From Ligilactobacillus aviarius (GTDB taxonomy: Bacteria; Bacillota; Bacilli; Lactobacillales; Lactobacillaceae): DNA of 64,000 nt. Below are positions 40,350 to 50,125 of the stretch, one piece after another (within the stretch, counting starts at the first letter, position 1; every line of letters starts with the position of its first letter). The notes beneath the pieces are model-generated. The model was not told the origin of the DNA, did not search any database, and worked only from the letters and a program-made list of their open reading frames with translations. Position numbers and translations under genes: made by a program. The stretch spans positions 21,242 through 85,241 of the forward strand of contig NZ_LWUD01000005.1 of NCBI RefSeq assembly GCF_001654615.1. The letters are read 5' to 3'.

Positions 40350-41310
40350 TCTTTTCTCCTGTGTATGTTGCGGCAATTTGATCTAATTTCGCAACGTATT
40401 CTTTCAACTGGTCATCAGTTAAGGTGTCCATCATTGCTCCGCTTGCTAATGGGTGGCCGCCACCGCCGTATTCCTTGGCAAGTTCGTTAATTACCGGACC
40501 CTTTGAACGAATATTCAACCGGTACTTGCCGTCTTCACCTTCAACAAAGAGGGTCCAGCAAACGACCTTGTCGATTTTACCGATCACAGAAACGATTGGC
40601 GCTGTTCCTTGAGCTCCAAGGTCAAAACTCTTAACCAAATCATGTTTCAGTACAATGTATGCTGCATTGTGTTCCGTCATAACCATGTTGTCCCAAACAT
40701 ATGCTGACAATTTGGCAACTCCTTGACTGATATCGTCCATTTTGCGGTTCATTTCAGAAGCGTTGATATCAAATCCAAACAACTGAGCCGTTACACGCAA
40801 TGTGTGGGCTGTAGTATTGTCGTACATAAACCGGCCAGTGTCACCTGCAATGCCGGCATATAACATCCGGGCAGCCTTTTGATTCAACACTAATTGTCCT
40901 TCTGACTTGTTAACTAAATCAACAACCATTTCAGATGAGCTTGAAGCACTTGTGTTTACCAAACTAATGTCACCGTAGTGATCGTCATCCGGGTGGTGGT
41001 CAATTTTAATCAGATAATCGCCTTGATCATAACGTTGATCATCGACCCGTGGCCGGTTAGCAGTGTCGATTGCGATCACTAAAGCGCCCTTGAACATGTC
41101 ATCAGTCAATTCATCTTCAGTTGTGATCCACGTTAAACTGCCGTCATTTTCACCTGCTTGGTAAACGGTCTTATTCGGGAAGCTGTTCCGAATTACTTCC
41201 GCCAAGCCGCCTTGAGAACCGAATGCGTCTGGATCCGGATCGGTATGCCGGTGAATGATAATTTTGTCATATTCTTTGATTTTTTCAATAATTTGTTGTT
41301 CGATTGTCAT
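40342..41310 (-). CDS. nrnA: DHH/DHHA1 phosphoesterase (NrnA-like oligoribonuclease / pAp phosphatase)
   Basis: 322 aa from the ATG at 41310. DHH-family metal motifs: HRHTDPDPDAFGSQGGL, AIDTANRPR, KIDHHPDDDHYGD (the DHH triad), and the DHHA1 GGGGHPLASGA near the C-terminus. NrnA degrades very short RNAs and dephosphorylates pAp. Second gene of a dinB-nrnA-cshB set, as in many lactobacilli. Confidence 0.9.
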   Translation of the reverse strand: MTIEQQIIEKIKEYDKIIIHRHTDPDPDAFGSQGGLAEVIRNSFPNKTVYQAGENDGSLTWITTEDELTDDMFKGALVIAIDTANRPRVDDQRYDQGDYLIKIDHHPDDDHYGDISLVNTSASSSSEMVVDLVNKSEGQLVLNQKAARMLYAGIAGDTGRFMYDNTTAHTLRVTAQLFGFDINASEMNRKMDDISQGVAKLSAYVWDNMVMTEHNAAYIVLKHDLVKSFDLGAQGTAPIVSVIGKIDKVVCWTLFVEGEDGKYRLNIRSKGPVINELAKEYGGGGHPLASGAMMDTLTDDQLKEYVAKLDQIAATYTGEKND

Positions 41311-41369
41311 TTTCTGACCTCTTTCAATTAATCTCCAATTATCAAGTATACAAATAAGTCCCGGCTTTT

Positions 41370-42449
41370 TCAAAGATTGAGCCGGATATTCTCAAACTCC
41401 AGCGGATCAAGATTAGTGATCGTTAATCCCAATAGCCGGACGTCAATTGGATTATCTTGAATCTCATCAAAGAGCTGCCGGCCGTAATACGCGAAGTTAT
41501 CCACCTGATTATCAAGATAATCATCAAAGGTCAGGCGTTTCGTGACCGTTTCAAAATGACTGTCCCGGACTTTGATCACGATCGTTTTGCCATGTTTTTG
41601 CTGGCGCTTTAACTCGGCGACTAACCGTTCAGCCGTTAGTTTTAACTGTTCGTCGACCTGTTCGATCGAATTTAACGGTTGGTCAAACGTCCGCTGACTG
41701 CCGACTGATTTTCGTTCCCGCTGCCATTCAACCGGCCGGTCATCGATTCCACGAACCCGTTGATATAAAATATGACCCATCTTGCCGAATTTTGAAATGA
41801 GATCAATTTCCTTCCAGTGATAGAGATCTTCACCGGTATTGATCCCCAATTCCCGCATTTTGGGTGCCGTTTTCTTTCCAATTCCGCGAAACTTTTCGAT
41901 CGGTAACGGAAAAAGAAAATCAAGCGCATCTTCCGGATTAATGACCGTCATCCCAACCGGTTTGTGATAATCCGACGCGAGCTTCGCTAAGAACTTGTTA
42001 TACGAAACGCCCGTGGAACACGTCAAATGCAATTGATCATATATTTCCTGCTGAATTCGATGCGCAAGGGCCACCGCCGATTCAATTCCCGGCTTATTTT
42101 CCGTGACATCCAAATAGGCTTCATCAAAGGCCACCGGTTCGATTTTGTCAGTGTATTCGTGAAAAATCGTATGGATCTGATGCGAAACGCGCTTGTATTT
42201 AGGAAAATCCGGCTTTTTAAAGTAGGCTTGCGGACACCGTTTCAACGCTTCCTGAGCACTCATCGCTGAATGGATCCCGTATGAACGAGCAATGTAATTC
42301 GCCGTTGCGACAACGCCCCGGCCACCGGTGTGCTGTGGATTGCGTGAAATCACGAGCGGCTTGGTCCGGAGTTCCGGATGATCCCGCATCTCAACTGATG
42401 CATAAAACGCGTCCATATCAACATGCACGATTTTCCGCTGCTTTGCCAC
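41370..42449 (-). CDS. dinB: DNA polymerase IV (Y-family)
   Basis: 359 aa from a GTG at 42449 preceded by GGTGAGGTGGA; an in-frame TTG seven codons earlier lies before that site. Y-family motifs HVDMDAFYASVE, VATANYIARSYGI, FDEAYLDVT (catalytic acids) and FRGIGKKTAPKMRELGI (HhH) are intact. Performs error-prone bypass of lesions. No LexA box is obvious in its upstream region. Confidence 0.93.
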   Translation of the reverse strand: MAKQRKIVHVDMDAFYASVEMRDHPELRTKPLVISRNPQHTGGRGVVATANYIARSYGIHSAMSAQEALKRCPQAYFKKPDFPKYKRVSHQIHTIFHEYTDKIEPVAFDEAYLDVTENKPGIESAVALAHRIQQEIYDQLHLTCSTGVSYNKFLAKLASDYHKPVGMTVINPEDALDFLFPLPIEKFRGIGKKTAPKMRELGINTGEDLYHWKEIDLISKFGKMGHILYQRVRGIDDRPVEWQRERKSVGSQRTFDQPLNSIEQVDEQLKLTAERLVAELKRQQKHGKTIVIKVRDSHFETVTKRLTFDDYLDNQVDNFAYYGRQLFDEIQDNPIDVRLLGLTITNLDPLEFENIRLNL

Positions 42450-42522
42450 GATCTTCCACCTCACCTTCAAAGTTTCGCTAATATTTTAAACGAATGTATG
42501 TTCGAAATCAAGAGATGAATAA

Positions 42523-42683
42523 AGAGGTTGTAACACAAATTACAACCTCTTCACTACTTTCGCATCATCGGGCTCCAAAACAAACGAGCTGAGTGGAAGT
42601 TCGAAAACCTCCGAATCTATGCTCCGCGATTCGTTCGCTTTTCTGCTTCCACCACGCTCGTTTTTAATGTTTTGTCGCACCTT
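42523..42683 (-). repeat. Composite structured repeat, copy E
   Basis: Minus orientation: core 42683-42562, 11-nt gap, hairpin 42550-42523 with perfect arms AGAGGTTGTA/TACAACCTCT. The core starts 2 nt after the zwf stop codon, so it would form the zwf 3' UTR, with the hairpin as terminator. Confidence 0.9.
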
Positions 42684-42685
42684 TT

Positions 42686-44155
42686 TTATCTTAACGGATT
42701 AAATTCCCAATAATTTCCATCGCGAATCAACAATTCATCCGCTTCACGTGGTCCCATTGAACCGCAATCATAGTTTGGAAAAATTGCTGGATCCGCATCC
42801 GATTCATTCCATGCTTTTCGAATGGCATCCACAAACCGCCATGAATAGCGGACTTCATCCCAATGAACAAAGTTGGTTGAATCGCCTTTAATTACATCAA
42901 GCAATAGCTTTTCATATGCTTCCGGGGTCTTTGCCCGCAAAGCGGAGTTATGCTTGAACTTCATCGTAACGTTGCTTACTGGATAATTTTCTTCGCTGAC
43001 TTCCTTTTCATTCAACCGCAAACTGGTTTCTGGAGTCGGTTCAACATTGATCGTCAAGACGTTCGGATCAAGTTTTTCGTTTGAGAAAATGTTATTCGGC
43101 ATGTCTTTGAACACAACATCGATTCGCGTTCCTTTGACAGCCATCCGCTTTCCGGTCCGAATATAGATTGGAACCCCGGCAAAGTTCATATTATTTACAA
43201 AAATCCGCCCTGCAACAAAGGTTTCGGTCATCGAATCGGATGGTACCTGACTTTCTTCGCGGTAAGCCGGCATTCCTGCCGTTGCACCATATTGACCACG
43301 AACAAAGTTTTGCCGGACTTCATCTGGTTCATAAACCTTCAATGCCTTCAATGCACTGATCTTTTCACGTTCAATATCAGTATCTTTGTATGAGACTGGC
43401 GCATTCATCGTCAGCAAAGAAACAAGTTGCAAAATATGATTTTGAACCATATCCCGCAATGCTCCAGCATGTTCATAATAGCCGGCCCGTTCTTCAACCC
43501 CTAAAATTTCGCCAAGCGTAATTTGAATATTCGAGATATAGCGGTTATTCCATAAAGCATTGAAAATCGGGTTGGCAAACCGAATCGCATAAATACTTTG
43601 AGCCATTTCCTTTCCCAGATAATGGTCAATTCGGAAAATATCTTTTTCTTCAAAATAACGGGCAATATCGTTATTTAAGGCTTCCGCACTCTTCAAATCA
43701 TGACCGAATGGCTTTTCAATGACCAACCGGTTATAGCCGTTTTCAGTCACAAGATTTTGTGACCGTAAATGCTTGGCAATCGTTCCAAAGAACGTTGGTG
43801 ACATTGCAAGGTAAAAGATACGGTTGCCACCGATTTGATAACGTTCATCTAACTTGGCTGCCAAGTTCTTTAAAGTTATATAGTGCTCAGTATCATTAAC
43901 GTTATGTGATTGATAATAAAAGTGGCTAGCAAACTGATTAATTTCAAGGGCGTTATTTTCCATATCAGCAACGCTGTTTCGAACGACTTCCTGCAACCGT
44001 TCGTTTGTCCACGGCCGCCGGGCAGTTCCGATAACAGCAAATTTATTCTTTAAAAATCCTTTTTGGTAAAGGTGAAACAAAGCCGGATACAGTTTGCGTT
44101 GGGCTAAATCGCCAGTTGCGCCGAATATAATAAAGAGTGCTTTTCGTTCTTTCAA
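42686..44155 (-). CDS. zwf: Glucose-6-phosphate 1-dehydrogenase
   Basis: 489 aa if the TTG at 44155 (GGGGA 5 nt upstream) is used; an upstream TTG at 44179 lacks a ribosome binding site. NADP motif FGATGDLAQRKLYPALF, active-site IDHYLGKEMAQ and RIDVVFK are intact. Oxidises glucose 6-phosphate to 6-phosphogluconolactone, the entry to the oxidative pentose phosphate or phosphoketolase route. Start choice is uncertain. Confidence 0.93.
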   Translation of the reverse strand: MKERKALFIIFGATGDLAQRKLYPALFHLYQKGFLKNKFAVIGTARRPWTNERLQEVVRNSVADMENNALEINQFASHFYYQSHNVNDTEHYITLKNLAAKLDERYQIGGNRIFYLAMSPTFFGTIAKHLRSQNLVTENGYNRLVIEKPFGHDLKSAEALNNDIARYFEEKDIFRIDHYLGKEMAQSIYAIRFANPIFNALWNNRYISNIQITLGEILGVEERAGYYEHAGALRDMVQNHILQLVSLLTMNAPVSYKDTDIEREKISALKALKVYEPDEVRQNFVRGQYGATAGMPAYREESQVPSDSMTETFVAGRIFVNNMNFAGVPIYIRTGKRMAVKGTRIDVVFKDMPNNIFSNEKLDPNVLTINVEPTPETSLRLNEKEVSEENYPVSNVTMKFKHNSALRAKTPEAYEKLLLDVIKGDSTNFVHWDEVRYSWRFVDAIRKAWNESDADPAIFPNYDCGSMGPREADELLIRDGNYWEFNPLR

Positions 44156-44228
44156 GACATTCCCCGTCACTTTCGTCAAGATTTTACACTTTCATTGTAC
44201 TATAACTCAGAATTGCGACAAGGGATTT

Positions 44229-44987
44229 TTAAATCAAATGAACTCCTTTATCCGCGTAAATTACGTCACCCACAACGCCGGTTGCCAAATCGCTCATCAA
44301 AAAAGCACACACACCGCCGATTTCTTCTAAGGTCACGGAATGCTGATCAACCGTCCGGCGTTCAGATTCAGCCAACAAAGCGGAATGATCCGCAACGCCG
44401 GTAACTGCCAACGTCTTCATTGCGCCGGCCGAAATGGCATTTACCCGAATGTTGTCTTTTCCCATGTCGCGGGCTAAATACCGGACTGCCGATTCAAGGG
44501 CTGCCTTCGCAATTCCCATCGCATTATAATTTGGAATCGCCCGTACCGAACCCATGTAAGTCAAGGTTACAATGCTGCCCGGATGGTTCAGAATTTTTTG
44601 TCCATACCGCGCAACCGCGATCAATGAATATGCTGAAATATCCTGGGCTAAATTGTAACCTTCACGGGTCGTCTTCATCACGTCGCCTTGAAGTTCATTG
44701 CGATCAGCATATGCGATTGCATGCACGATCCCGTCGATTTTACCAAACCGGTTTTGAATCTCAGTGAATGCCTTTTCGATGTTTTCATCAGCCGCGACGT
44801 CGCATTCAATTAAGCGGTCATCATCGTTGACCAGTTTGGCCAAGCTTTTTTTCATTCGTTCGTTTTGGTATGTAAAAATAAGCGTTGCTCCCTGTTGCGC
44901 CATTACCTGAGCACATCCCCAGGCAATTGAACGCTTGTTTGCAACGCCCATTACTAAAATCTTTTTGCCTTCAAGCAAGCCGTTCAT
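44229..44987 (-). CDS. fabI: Enoyl-ACP reductase (NADH), FabI type
   Basis: 252 aa. Last step of each elongation cycle. FabI features: GVANKRSIAWGCAQVMAQQGA and catalytic Tyr/Lys in NYNAMGIAKAALE. FabI, not FabK, is present, so triclosan sensitivity would be expected. Last gene of the fab operon; 17 bp after accA. Confidence 0.95.
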   Translation of the reverse strand: MNGLLEGKKILVMGVANKRSIAWGCAQVMAQQGATLIFTYQNERMKKSLAKLVNDDDRLIECDVAADENIEKAFTEIQNRFGKIDGIVHAIAYADRNELQGDVMKTTREGYNLAQDISAYSLIAVARYGQKILNHPGSIVTLTYMGSVRAIPNYNAMGIAKAALESAVRYLARDMGKDNIRVNAISAGAMKTLAVTGVADHSALLAESERRTVDQHSVTLEEIGGVCAFLMSDLATGVVGDVIYADKGVHLI

Positions 44988-45004
44988 TCGTTAATCATCC
45001 CCTA

Positions 45005-45784
45005 TTAAAATTTTCTGAAGCGCGCATGCCGCTGTGCAAGCAATTCTTCAAGCGAAAGCTTTTGCAACCGTTGAATTTCAGTTTGAAGCACATCGGCAAT
45101 TGCCGTACACGTTTCAGTATGATCGTCACTTTCCGGAATAATTCCTTCAATTATCTGCCGTTTTAATAATTCTGCCGGTGAAATTTTCAGTGTTTCAGCG
45201 GCTTCATCAGCCCGAGAACTATCCTTCCACAGAATTGAAGCAAATGCTTCTGGTGAAATGACGGAATAAATACTCTTTTCAAGCATCCATACCGCATCGC
45301 CGCCGGCTAACGCCAATGCACCGCCGCTGCCGCCTTCACCGGTAATAACGGTGATCAGGGGCGTCTTTAATTCACTCATCACCATCAAGTTTTGGGCAAT
45401 CATGTAACCTTGCCCCTGTTCTTCCGCCTCAGCGCCGGCATATGCCCCGGCAGTGTTCACAAACACGACTACTGGGCGGTTAAACTTTGCCGCTTGGGTC
45501 ATTAACCGTTGGGCTTTACGGTAACCGGCAGGTGTCGGGCAGCCAAAGTGGCGGGCGATCCGTTCTTGCGGCGTCGTTCCCTTATCGGTTGCAATGACCG
45601 TCACCGGTTGCCCGTTGAACAAGGCAATTCCGCCAATCATTGCCGGATCATCTTCCATTACCCGATCGCCATGCAGTTCATAAAAATCGTCGAAAACATT
45701 GGCGATCAATTCACGAGCGCTGATTTTATTTTTATCCCGGGCAGCCTTTACAATTTCAGCTGCTGTTTGTTCTTTTTTAGTCAT
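45005..45784 (-). CDS. accA: Acetyl-CoA carboxylase carboxyltransferase subunit alpha
   Basis: 259 aa, short Lactobacillaceae form. With AccD transfers CO2 from carboxybiotin to acetyl-CoA to give malonyl-CoA. Crotonase-like motifs: RERIARHFGCPTPAGYRKAQRLMTQAAKFNRPVV and GEGGSGGALALAGGDAVWMLE (oxyanion-hole glycines). Overlaps accD by 8 bp. Confidence 0.95.
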   Translation of the reverse strand: MTKKEQTAAEIVKAARDKNKISARELIANVFDDFYELHGDRVMEDDPAMIGGIALFNGQPVTVIATDKGTTPQERIARHFGCPTPAGYRKAQRLMTQAAKFNRPVVVFVNTAGAYAGAEAEEQGQGYMIAQNLMVMSELKTPLITVITGEGGSGGALALAGGDAVWMLEKSIYSVISPEAFASILWKDSSRADEAAETLKISPAELLKRQIIEGIIPESDDHTETCTAIADVLQTEIQRLQKLSLEELLAQRHARFRKF

Positions 45785-46631
45785 TTGCTGCCTCCGTCCG
45801 GTTTAACCGCAATAACTTTGCAATTACCTGCTTTTGCCGATCCCGCGGAACAATGTCATCGATCAACCCGTTTTTCATTAAGGTTTCCGCTGACTGCAAG
45901 TCATCCGCAATTTTTTGATGCATTGTTTGTTCGATCACCCGCCGACCGGCAAACCCGATCAACGCTTTCGGCTCGGCCAAAATAATGTCGCTTTGGTTCG
46001 CAAAACTGGCCGTCACCCCGCCAGTTGTCGGATCAGTCAAAACTGTCAAGTAAAACAAGCCGGCATTTGAATGTTCCATGACTGCTTGGGTAACCTTTTG
46101 CATCTGCATCAACGAATAAATTCCTTCTTGCATCCGGGCCCCGCCAGAAAGAGCAAACAAGACGACCGGCAACCGTTTTTGCGTTGCCATTTCAAATAAC
46201 CGGGTCAACTTTTCACCCGTAACGCTTCCTAATGAACCCATAATGAAATCCGGATCCATAATCGCCAACGCGCATTTTTCATGATCGATTTCGGCAATCC
46301 CTGTCAGGACTGACTCATCAATTCCGCTTTTTTCACGGCATTGTTCGACCTTTTGATCAAAGCCTTCAAAGTCAATTGGATTCGATTCTTCAATATCCGT
46401 CAAAATTTCTTTAAAATCATCAGCGACCCATTCAACCCGTTGCCGGGCACCTGTTCGAAAACCGTAGCCGCATTCGGGACATGTCCGGAACTTTCCGAGC
46501 TTTTCACGTAAAAATACTTGGTGACATTTTGGACATGTGATCCACAAACCGTCCGGAACCCGATCCATCGCTTGGTGATCAGCCTTCACGTGCCGCTCAC
46601 TGATTCGTGATTTATTTTTGTAAAGTTTCAT
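45777..46631 (-). CDS. accD: Acetyl-CoA carboxylase carboxyltransferase subunit beta
   Basis: 284 aa. N-terminal four-Cys zinc finger CPKCHQVF...CPECGYGF, then the carboxyltransferase core (FMGSLGSVTGEKLTRLFE, GGARMQEGIYSLMQMQKV, PTTGGVTASFANQSDIILAEP). Partner of AccA. The start lies 20 bp inside accC. Confidence 0.95.
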   Translation of the reverse strand: MKLYKNKSRISERHVKADHQAMDRVPDGLWITCPKCHQVFLREKLGKFRTCPECGYGFRTGARQRVEWVADDFKEILTDIEESNPIDFEGFDQKVEQCREKSGIDESVLTGIAEIDHEKCALAIMDPDFIMGSLGSVTGEKLTRLFEMATQKRLPVVLFALSGGARMQEGIYSLMQMQKVTQAVMEHSNAGLFYLTVLTDPTTGGVTASFANQSDIILAEPKALIGFAGRRVIEQTMHQKIADDLQSAETLMKNGLIDDIVPRDRQKQVIAKLLRLNRTEAAND

Positions 46632-48000
46632 GATTTAAACCTTTCTTCCATTCCGGCAAAAAATGCTTTTCAAGATAATCCGTCGTTACCGTTCCCTTGG
46701 CAAATTGACCATCACGTTCAAGGAATGCCTGGTGAAATTCAATGTTCGTCTGAACTCCTTTGATAACCGCCTCATCTAAGACGCGTTTCATCTTAGCAAT
46801 TGCCTCTTGCCGGTTCGGTCCCCACGATACAAACTTAGCGACCATCGAATCGTAAAACGGCGAGATCGTCCATTGCGGATACAATTCCGTATCGATCCGT
46901 ACACCGAGGTTCCCAGTTGGAAGGTAAAGATAGTCAACCTTTCCCGATTGCGGCATAAAATCGCGGGCCGGATCTTCCGCATTGATTCGGCATTCAATCG
47001 ATACCCCGTGCGGAGTAAGATCAGCTTGCGTAATATCAAGTTCTAATCCAGCAGCGATCCGCACCTGTTCGCGCACAATATCGACCCCGGTAATCATTTC
47101 ACTGACCGTATGTTCAACTTGGATCCGGGTATTCATTTCCATAAAGTAGAAATGATGAGCTTGATCCATTAAGCATTCGATCGTTCCGGTGTTGACATAG
47201 TTAAGGGCATCGGTTGCTTTGATTGCAATTGATTGCAACTCTTGCCGTTCTTTTCCCGTTAAGATCGGGCAAGGACTTTCTTCGATCATCTTTTGCTTAT
47301 TGCGTTGAACTGAACAATCCCGTTCTGGAAATGCCAAGGTATGGCCGGCTTGATCCCGGAAAACTTGAATTTCAAGGTGCTTAACATCTTGCATCACCTT
47401 TTCAAGGTACATCCGGTCATCATTAAATGCATGCTGGGCTTCCTGTTTCGCCCGCGCAAACGCCGTCTTCATTTCCTGCCGGTCTTGAACCACCCGGATT
47501 CCTTTGCCACCGCCACCTGCAGCTGCTTTAAGCAAAACCGGATAACCGACCCGCTTCGCAATCTCAAGTGCTTCAGCAGTGTCCTGAATAAAGCCTTTGC
47601 TTCCTGGAATTACCGGAACATCACTTTCCATCATCCGCATCCGGGCATTGGCCTTATTGCCCATCAGTTCAATGGTTTCTGACCGGGGGCCAATAAATTT
47701 CACGTGACATTCTTCACATAACCGTGCAAATTCACTGTTTTCTGATAAAAAGCCAAATCCAGGATGAATTGCTTCCGCCCCGGTTCCGACTGCAGCGGCT
47801 AGAATCGATTTCATATTCAAATAAGAATCTTTAAGTTGCGGGCCGCCAATGCAGACCGCTTCATCAGCAATCTGAACATGGAGACTTTCGCGGTCAGTCG
47901 TTGAATACACTGCAACCGTCTTGATTCCCATTTCTTTCAATGTTCGAATGACGCGCACCGCAATTTCACCACGATTTGCAACTAAAACTTTCTTAAACAT
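46612..48000 (-). CDS. accC: Acetyl-CoA carboxylase biotin carboxylase subunit
   Basis: 462 aa. ATP-grasp enzyme that carboxylates the biotin on AccB: KVLVANRGEIAVRVIRT, KAAAGGGGKGIRVV (ATP loop), FPERDCSVQRNKQKMIEESP and EMNTRIQVEHTVSE are all present. Three bases separate it from fabZ. Confidence 0.96.
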   Translation of the reverse strand: MFKKVLVANRGEIAVRVIRTLKEMGIKTVAVYSTTDRESLHVQIADEAVCIGGPQLKDSYLNMKSILAAAVGTGAEAIHPGFGFLSENSEFARLCEECHVKFIGPRSETIELMGNKANARMRMMESDVPVIPGSKGFIQDTAEALEIAKRVGYPVLLKAAAGGGGKGIRVVQDRQEMKTAFARAKQEAQHAFNDDRMYLEKVMQDVKHLEIQVFRDQAGHTLAFPERDCSVQRNKQKMIEESPCPILTGKERQELQSIAIKATDALNYVNTGTIECLMDQAHHFYFMEMNTRIQVEHTVSEMITGVDIVREQVRIAAGLELDITQADLTPHGVSIECRINAEDPARDFMPQSGKVDYLYLPTGNLGVRIDTELYPQWTISPFYDSMVAKFVSWGPNRQEAIAKMKRVLDEAVIKGVQTNIEFHQAFLERDGQFAKGTVTTDYLEKHFLPEWKKGLNHETLQK

Positions 48001-48003
48001 CAG

Positions 48004-48432
48004 CTACTCTCCAATCATAAATGTCAGTTCAGCTGTGCATGCTTTTTTGTCGCCGACATACGCAATTCCTTTTCCGCTCCCAATGTGTTCGCGCAACTTC
48101 GTTAATTCAACTTCCAGCCGCAAAGAATCGCCGGGACGAACCATCTGGTGGAACCGTGCTTTCTTGATTCCGCCAAAGTATGCTGTTTTCCCCTTAAAAT
48201 CCGCCATTGAAAGTAAGGCGACCGTGCCGGTTTGGGCAAGGGCTTCAACAATCAGGACTCCCGGCATTACGGGATTTCCCGGAAAGTGGCCGTTAAAAAT
48301 TTCTTCATGGGCCGTTACGTTATGGATCGCAGTGGCTTTCTTTCCCGGTTCAAGGTCGGTTACCTTATCGATCAGCAGCATTGGATAGCGGTGCGGAATA
48401 ATTTTTTGAATTTCCGTAACATCCAATTCCAT
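48004..48432 (-). CDS. fabZ: 3-hydroxyacyl-ACP dehydratase FabZ (second copy)
   Basis: 142 aa. Hot-dog fold dehydratase: IPHRYPMLLIDKVTDLEPG, catalytic His in NGHFPGNPVMPGVLIVEALAQ and the Glu of VEALAQ (FabZ, not the Asp of FabA). One of two fabZ genes in the operon; the other heads it at 53584. Confidence 0.94.
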   Translation of the reverse strand: MELDVTEIQKIIPHRYPMLLIDKVTDLEPGKKATAIHNVTAHEEIFNGHFPGNPVMPGVLIVEALAQTGTVALLSMADFKGKTAYFGGIKKARFHQMVRPGDSLRLEVELTKLREHIGSGKGIAYVGDKKACTAELTFMIGE

Positions 48433-48885
48433 TTACTTTTCCTCGATTTCAAATAATGGTTGGTCGTATTCGACCAAATCTTCATTTTCAACCAAAATAT
48501 TTTTCACCTGACCAGTAACGTTGCTTTTAACTTCCGTCAGCATCTTCATTGCTTCGATCACGCAAACAACATCGCCGGCATGCACCATTTTCCCTGATTC
48601 AACGTATGGTTTTGCTCCCGGTTCCGGTTGCAAGTAAACCGTGCCAACCATTGGCGCAACAATTTGATTTGAACTTGAAACTGAGTTCCTTGAAGCCGCT
48701 TCAACTTTGGTTGCCGGTTCATTTGCCTGAACTGGTTGTTGGGCCGGTTGAACCGGTGATTCCGGCGCATTTTCATTTTTACTCAAATGAAGGTGAAACT
48801 CACCATCATTAATGTCCAATTCTCTTACTGAGGATTGATTAAATTTATCAATAATTTTATTTATTTCATCAAAATTCAATCTCAT
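48433..48885 (-). CDS. accB: Biotin carboxyl carrier protein of acetyl-CoA carboxylase
   Basis: 150 aa. N-terminal region, a Pro/Ala/Gln linker (PVQPAQQPVQANEPATK) and the biotinyl domain with Lys114 in IEAMKMLTEV. ATGA overlap with fabF indicates translational coupling. Confidence 0.95.
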   Translation of the reverse strand: MRLNFDEINKIIDKFNQSSVRELDINDGEFHLHLSKNENAPESPVQPAQQPVQANEPATKVEAASRNSVSSSNQIVAPMVGTVYLQPEPGAKPYVESGKMVHAGDVVCVIEAMKMLTEVKSNVTGQVKNILVENEDLVEYDQPLFEIEEK

Positions 48886-50114
48886 TCACTCCATCTTTTG
48901 AATGCAAGGACCGCATTGTGCCCGCCAAATCCCAACGAATTGCTGATCGCATACTCTAACGTTGGATCCGGGGTTGCGGTTTTAACTACATTAATATCGC
49001 ACTCTTCGTCCTGTTCCGTCAAACCAACATTCGGCGGCAAAACTTGACGTTGGAGTGCATCGACCGTCAGCACTGCTTCAATGGCACCGGCTGCCCCCAA
49101 AAGGTGCCCGGTCATTGACTTTGAACTGCTGACTTGCACGTTATTATTTTCGCCAAACACCTTGCGAATAGCAAGTGATTCGCTGGCATCATTTGCATGC
49201 GTTGACGTTCCATGGGCATTAATGTATCCAACCTGGTCAGCGGTAATTCCCGCTTCAACGATTGCTTCCTGCATTGCCCGGGCCGCTGGTTGGCCTGTCG
49301 GGTCCGGCGCCGTAATGTGATAAGCATCACAGTTACTGCCGTAGCCGACAACCTCGCCTAAAATTTTTGCCCCGTGACTTTGAGCATGTTCAAGACTTTC
49401 AAGCACCAGTGTCCCAGCACCTTCGCCTAAAACGAATCCCGAGCGTTTCTTATCAAATGGAATCGATGCTTTGGCCGGATCCTTTTCCTTTGATAACGAA
49501 TTTAAGGCAGCAAATCCGGCAATCCCAATTTCATTGACCGATGCTTCGGAACCGCCGCAAATCATTGCCTGCGCGCGGCCTTCTTTGATCTGCCGGTAAG
49601 CTTCACCAATTGAATTCGTCCCGGTTGCACAGGCAGTAACAATTGCTGTACAAATATTTTGCGCATGGAACCGAATCGCAATGTTTCCGGCCGCCATGTT
49701 CGCAATCGCCGTCGGGACAAACATTGGTGAAACGCGTTGCGGTCCCTTTTCATGCATTTTAATAATTTGTTCCTGAATGGTTGTTAAGCCGCCGATTCCG
49801 GAACCATAAATTACGCCCAGATCCTCGCTGCGGGTATTTTCTTCCGTTAAACCGGCTTGTTCAACGGCTTCAACTGCCGAAGCAACTGCATATTGCGAAA
49901 ACAGATCCATTCGCTTCGCAGCCTTCTTGCCAACCTTTTCAGCCGGATCAAAACCTTTAACTTCACCGGCAACCGCAATGCCCGTTTCCTCAGCGTCAAA
50001 TTTTGTAATCGGACCAATTCCAACCTTGCCGGCATATGCGTTCGCAGTAAACGTTTGAACGTCATTTCCTAAAGGTGTAACTGTCCCCATTCCAGTAATC
50101 ACAACTCTTGTCAT
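48882..50114 (-). CDS. fabF: 3-oxoacyl-ACP synthase II
   Basis: 410 aa. Elongating condensing enzyme with the Cys-His-His triad: TACATGTNSIGEAY, NAHGTSTHANDASES and KSMTGHLLGAAG. Can also fix membrane fluidity in the cold. Between fabG and accB. Confidence 0.96.
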   Translation of the reverse strand: MTRVVITGMGTVTPLGNDVQTFTANAYAGKVGIGPITKFDAEETGIAVAGEVKGFDPAEKVGKKAAKRMDLFSQYAVASAVEAVEQAGLTEENTRSEDLGVIYGSGIGGLTTIQEQIIKMHEKGPQRVSPMFVPTAIANMAAGNIAIRFHAQNICTAIVTACATGTNSIGEAYRQIKEGRAQAMICGGSEASVNEIGIAGFAALNSLSKEKDPAKASIPFDKKRSGFVLGEGAGTLVLESLEHAQSHGAKILGEVVGYGSNCDAYHITAPDPTGQPAARAMQEAIVEAGITADQVGYINAHGTSTHANDASESLAIRKVFGENNNVQVSSSKSMTGHLLGAAGAIEAVLTVDALQRQVLPPNVGLTEQDEECDINVVKTATPDPTLEYAISNSLGFGGHNAVLAFKRWSE

Positions 50115-50125
50115 CTTTTTCTCCC

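Noticed and set aside
39767..40490. Two long plus-strand ORFs (119 and 161 codons) opposite the helicase and nrnA
   Set aside because: They overlap each other and two certain genes and have no translation signals.
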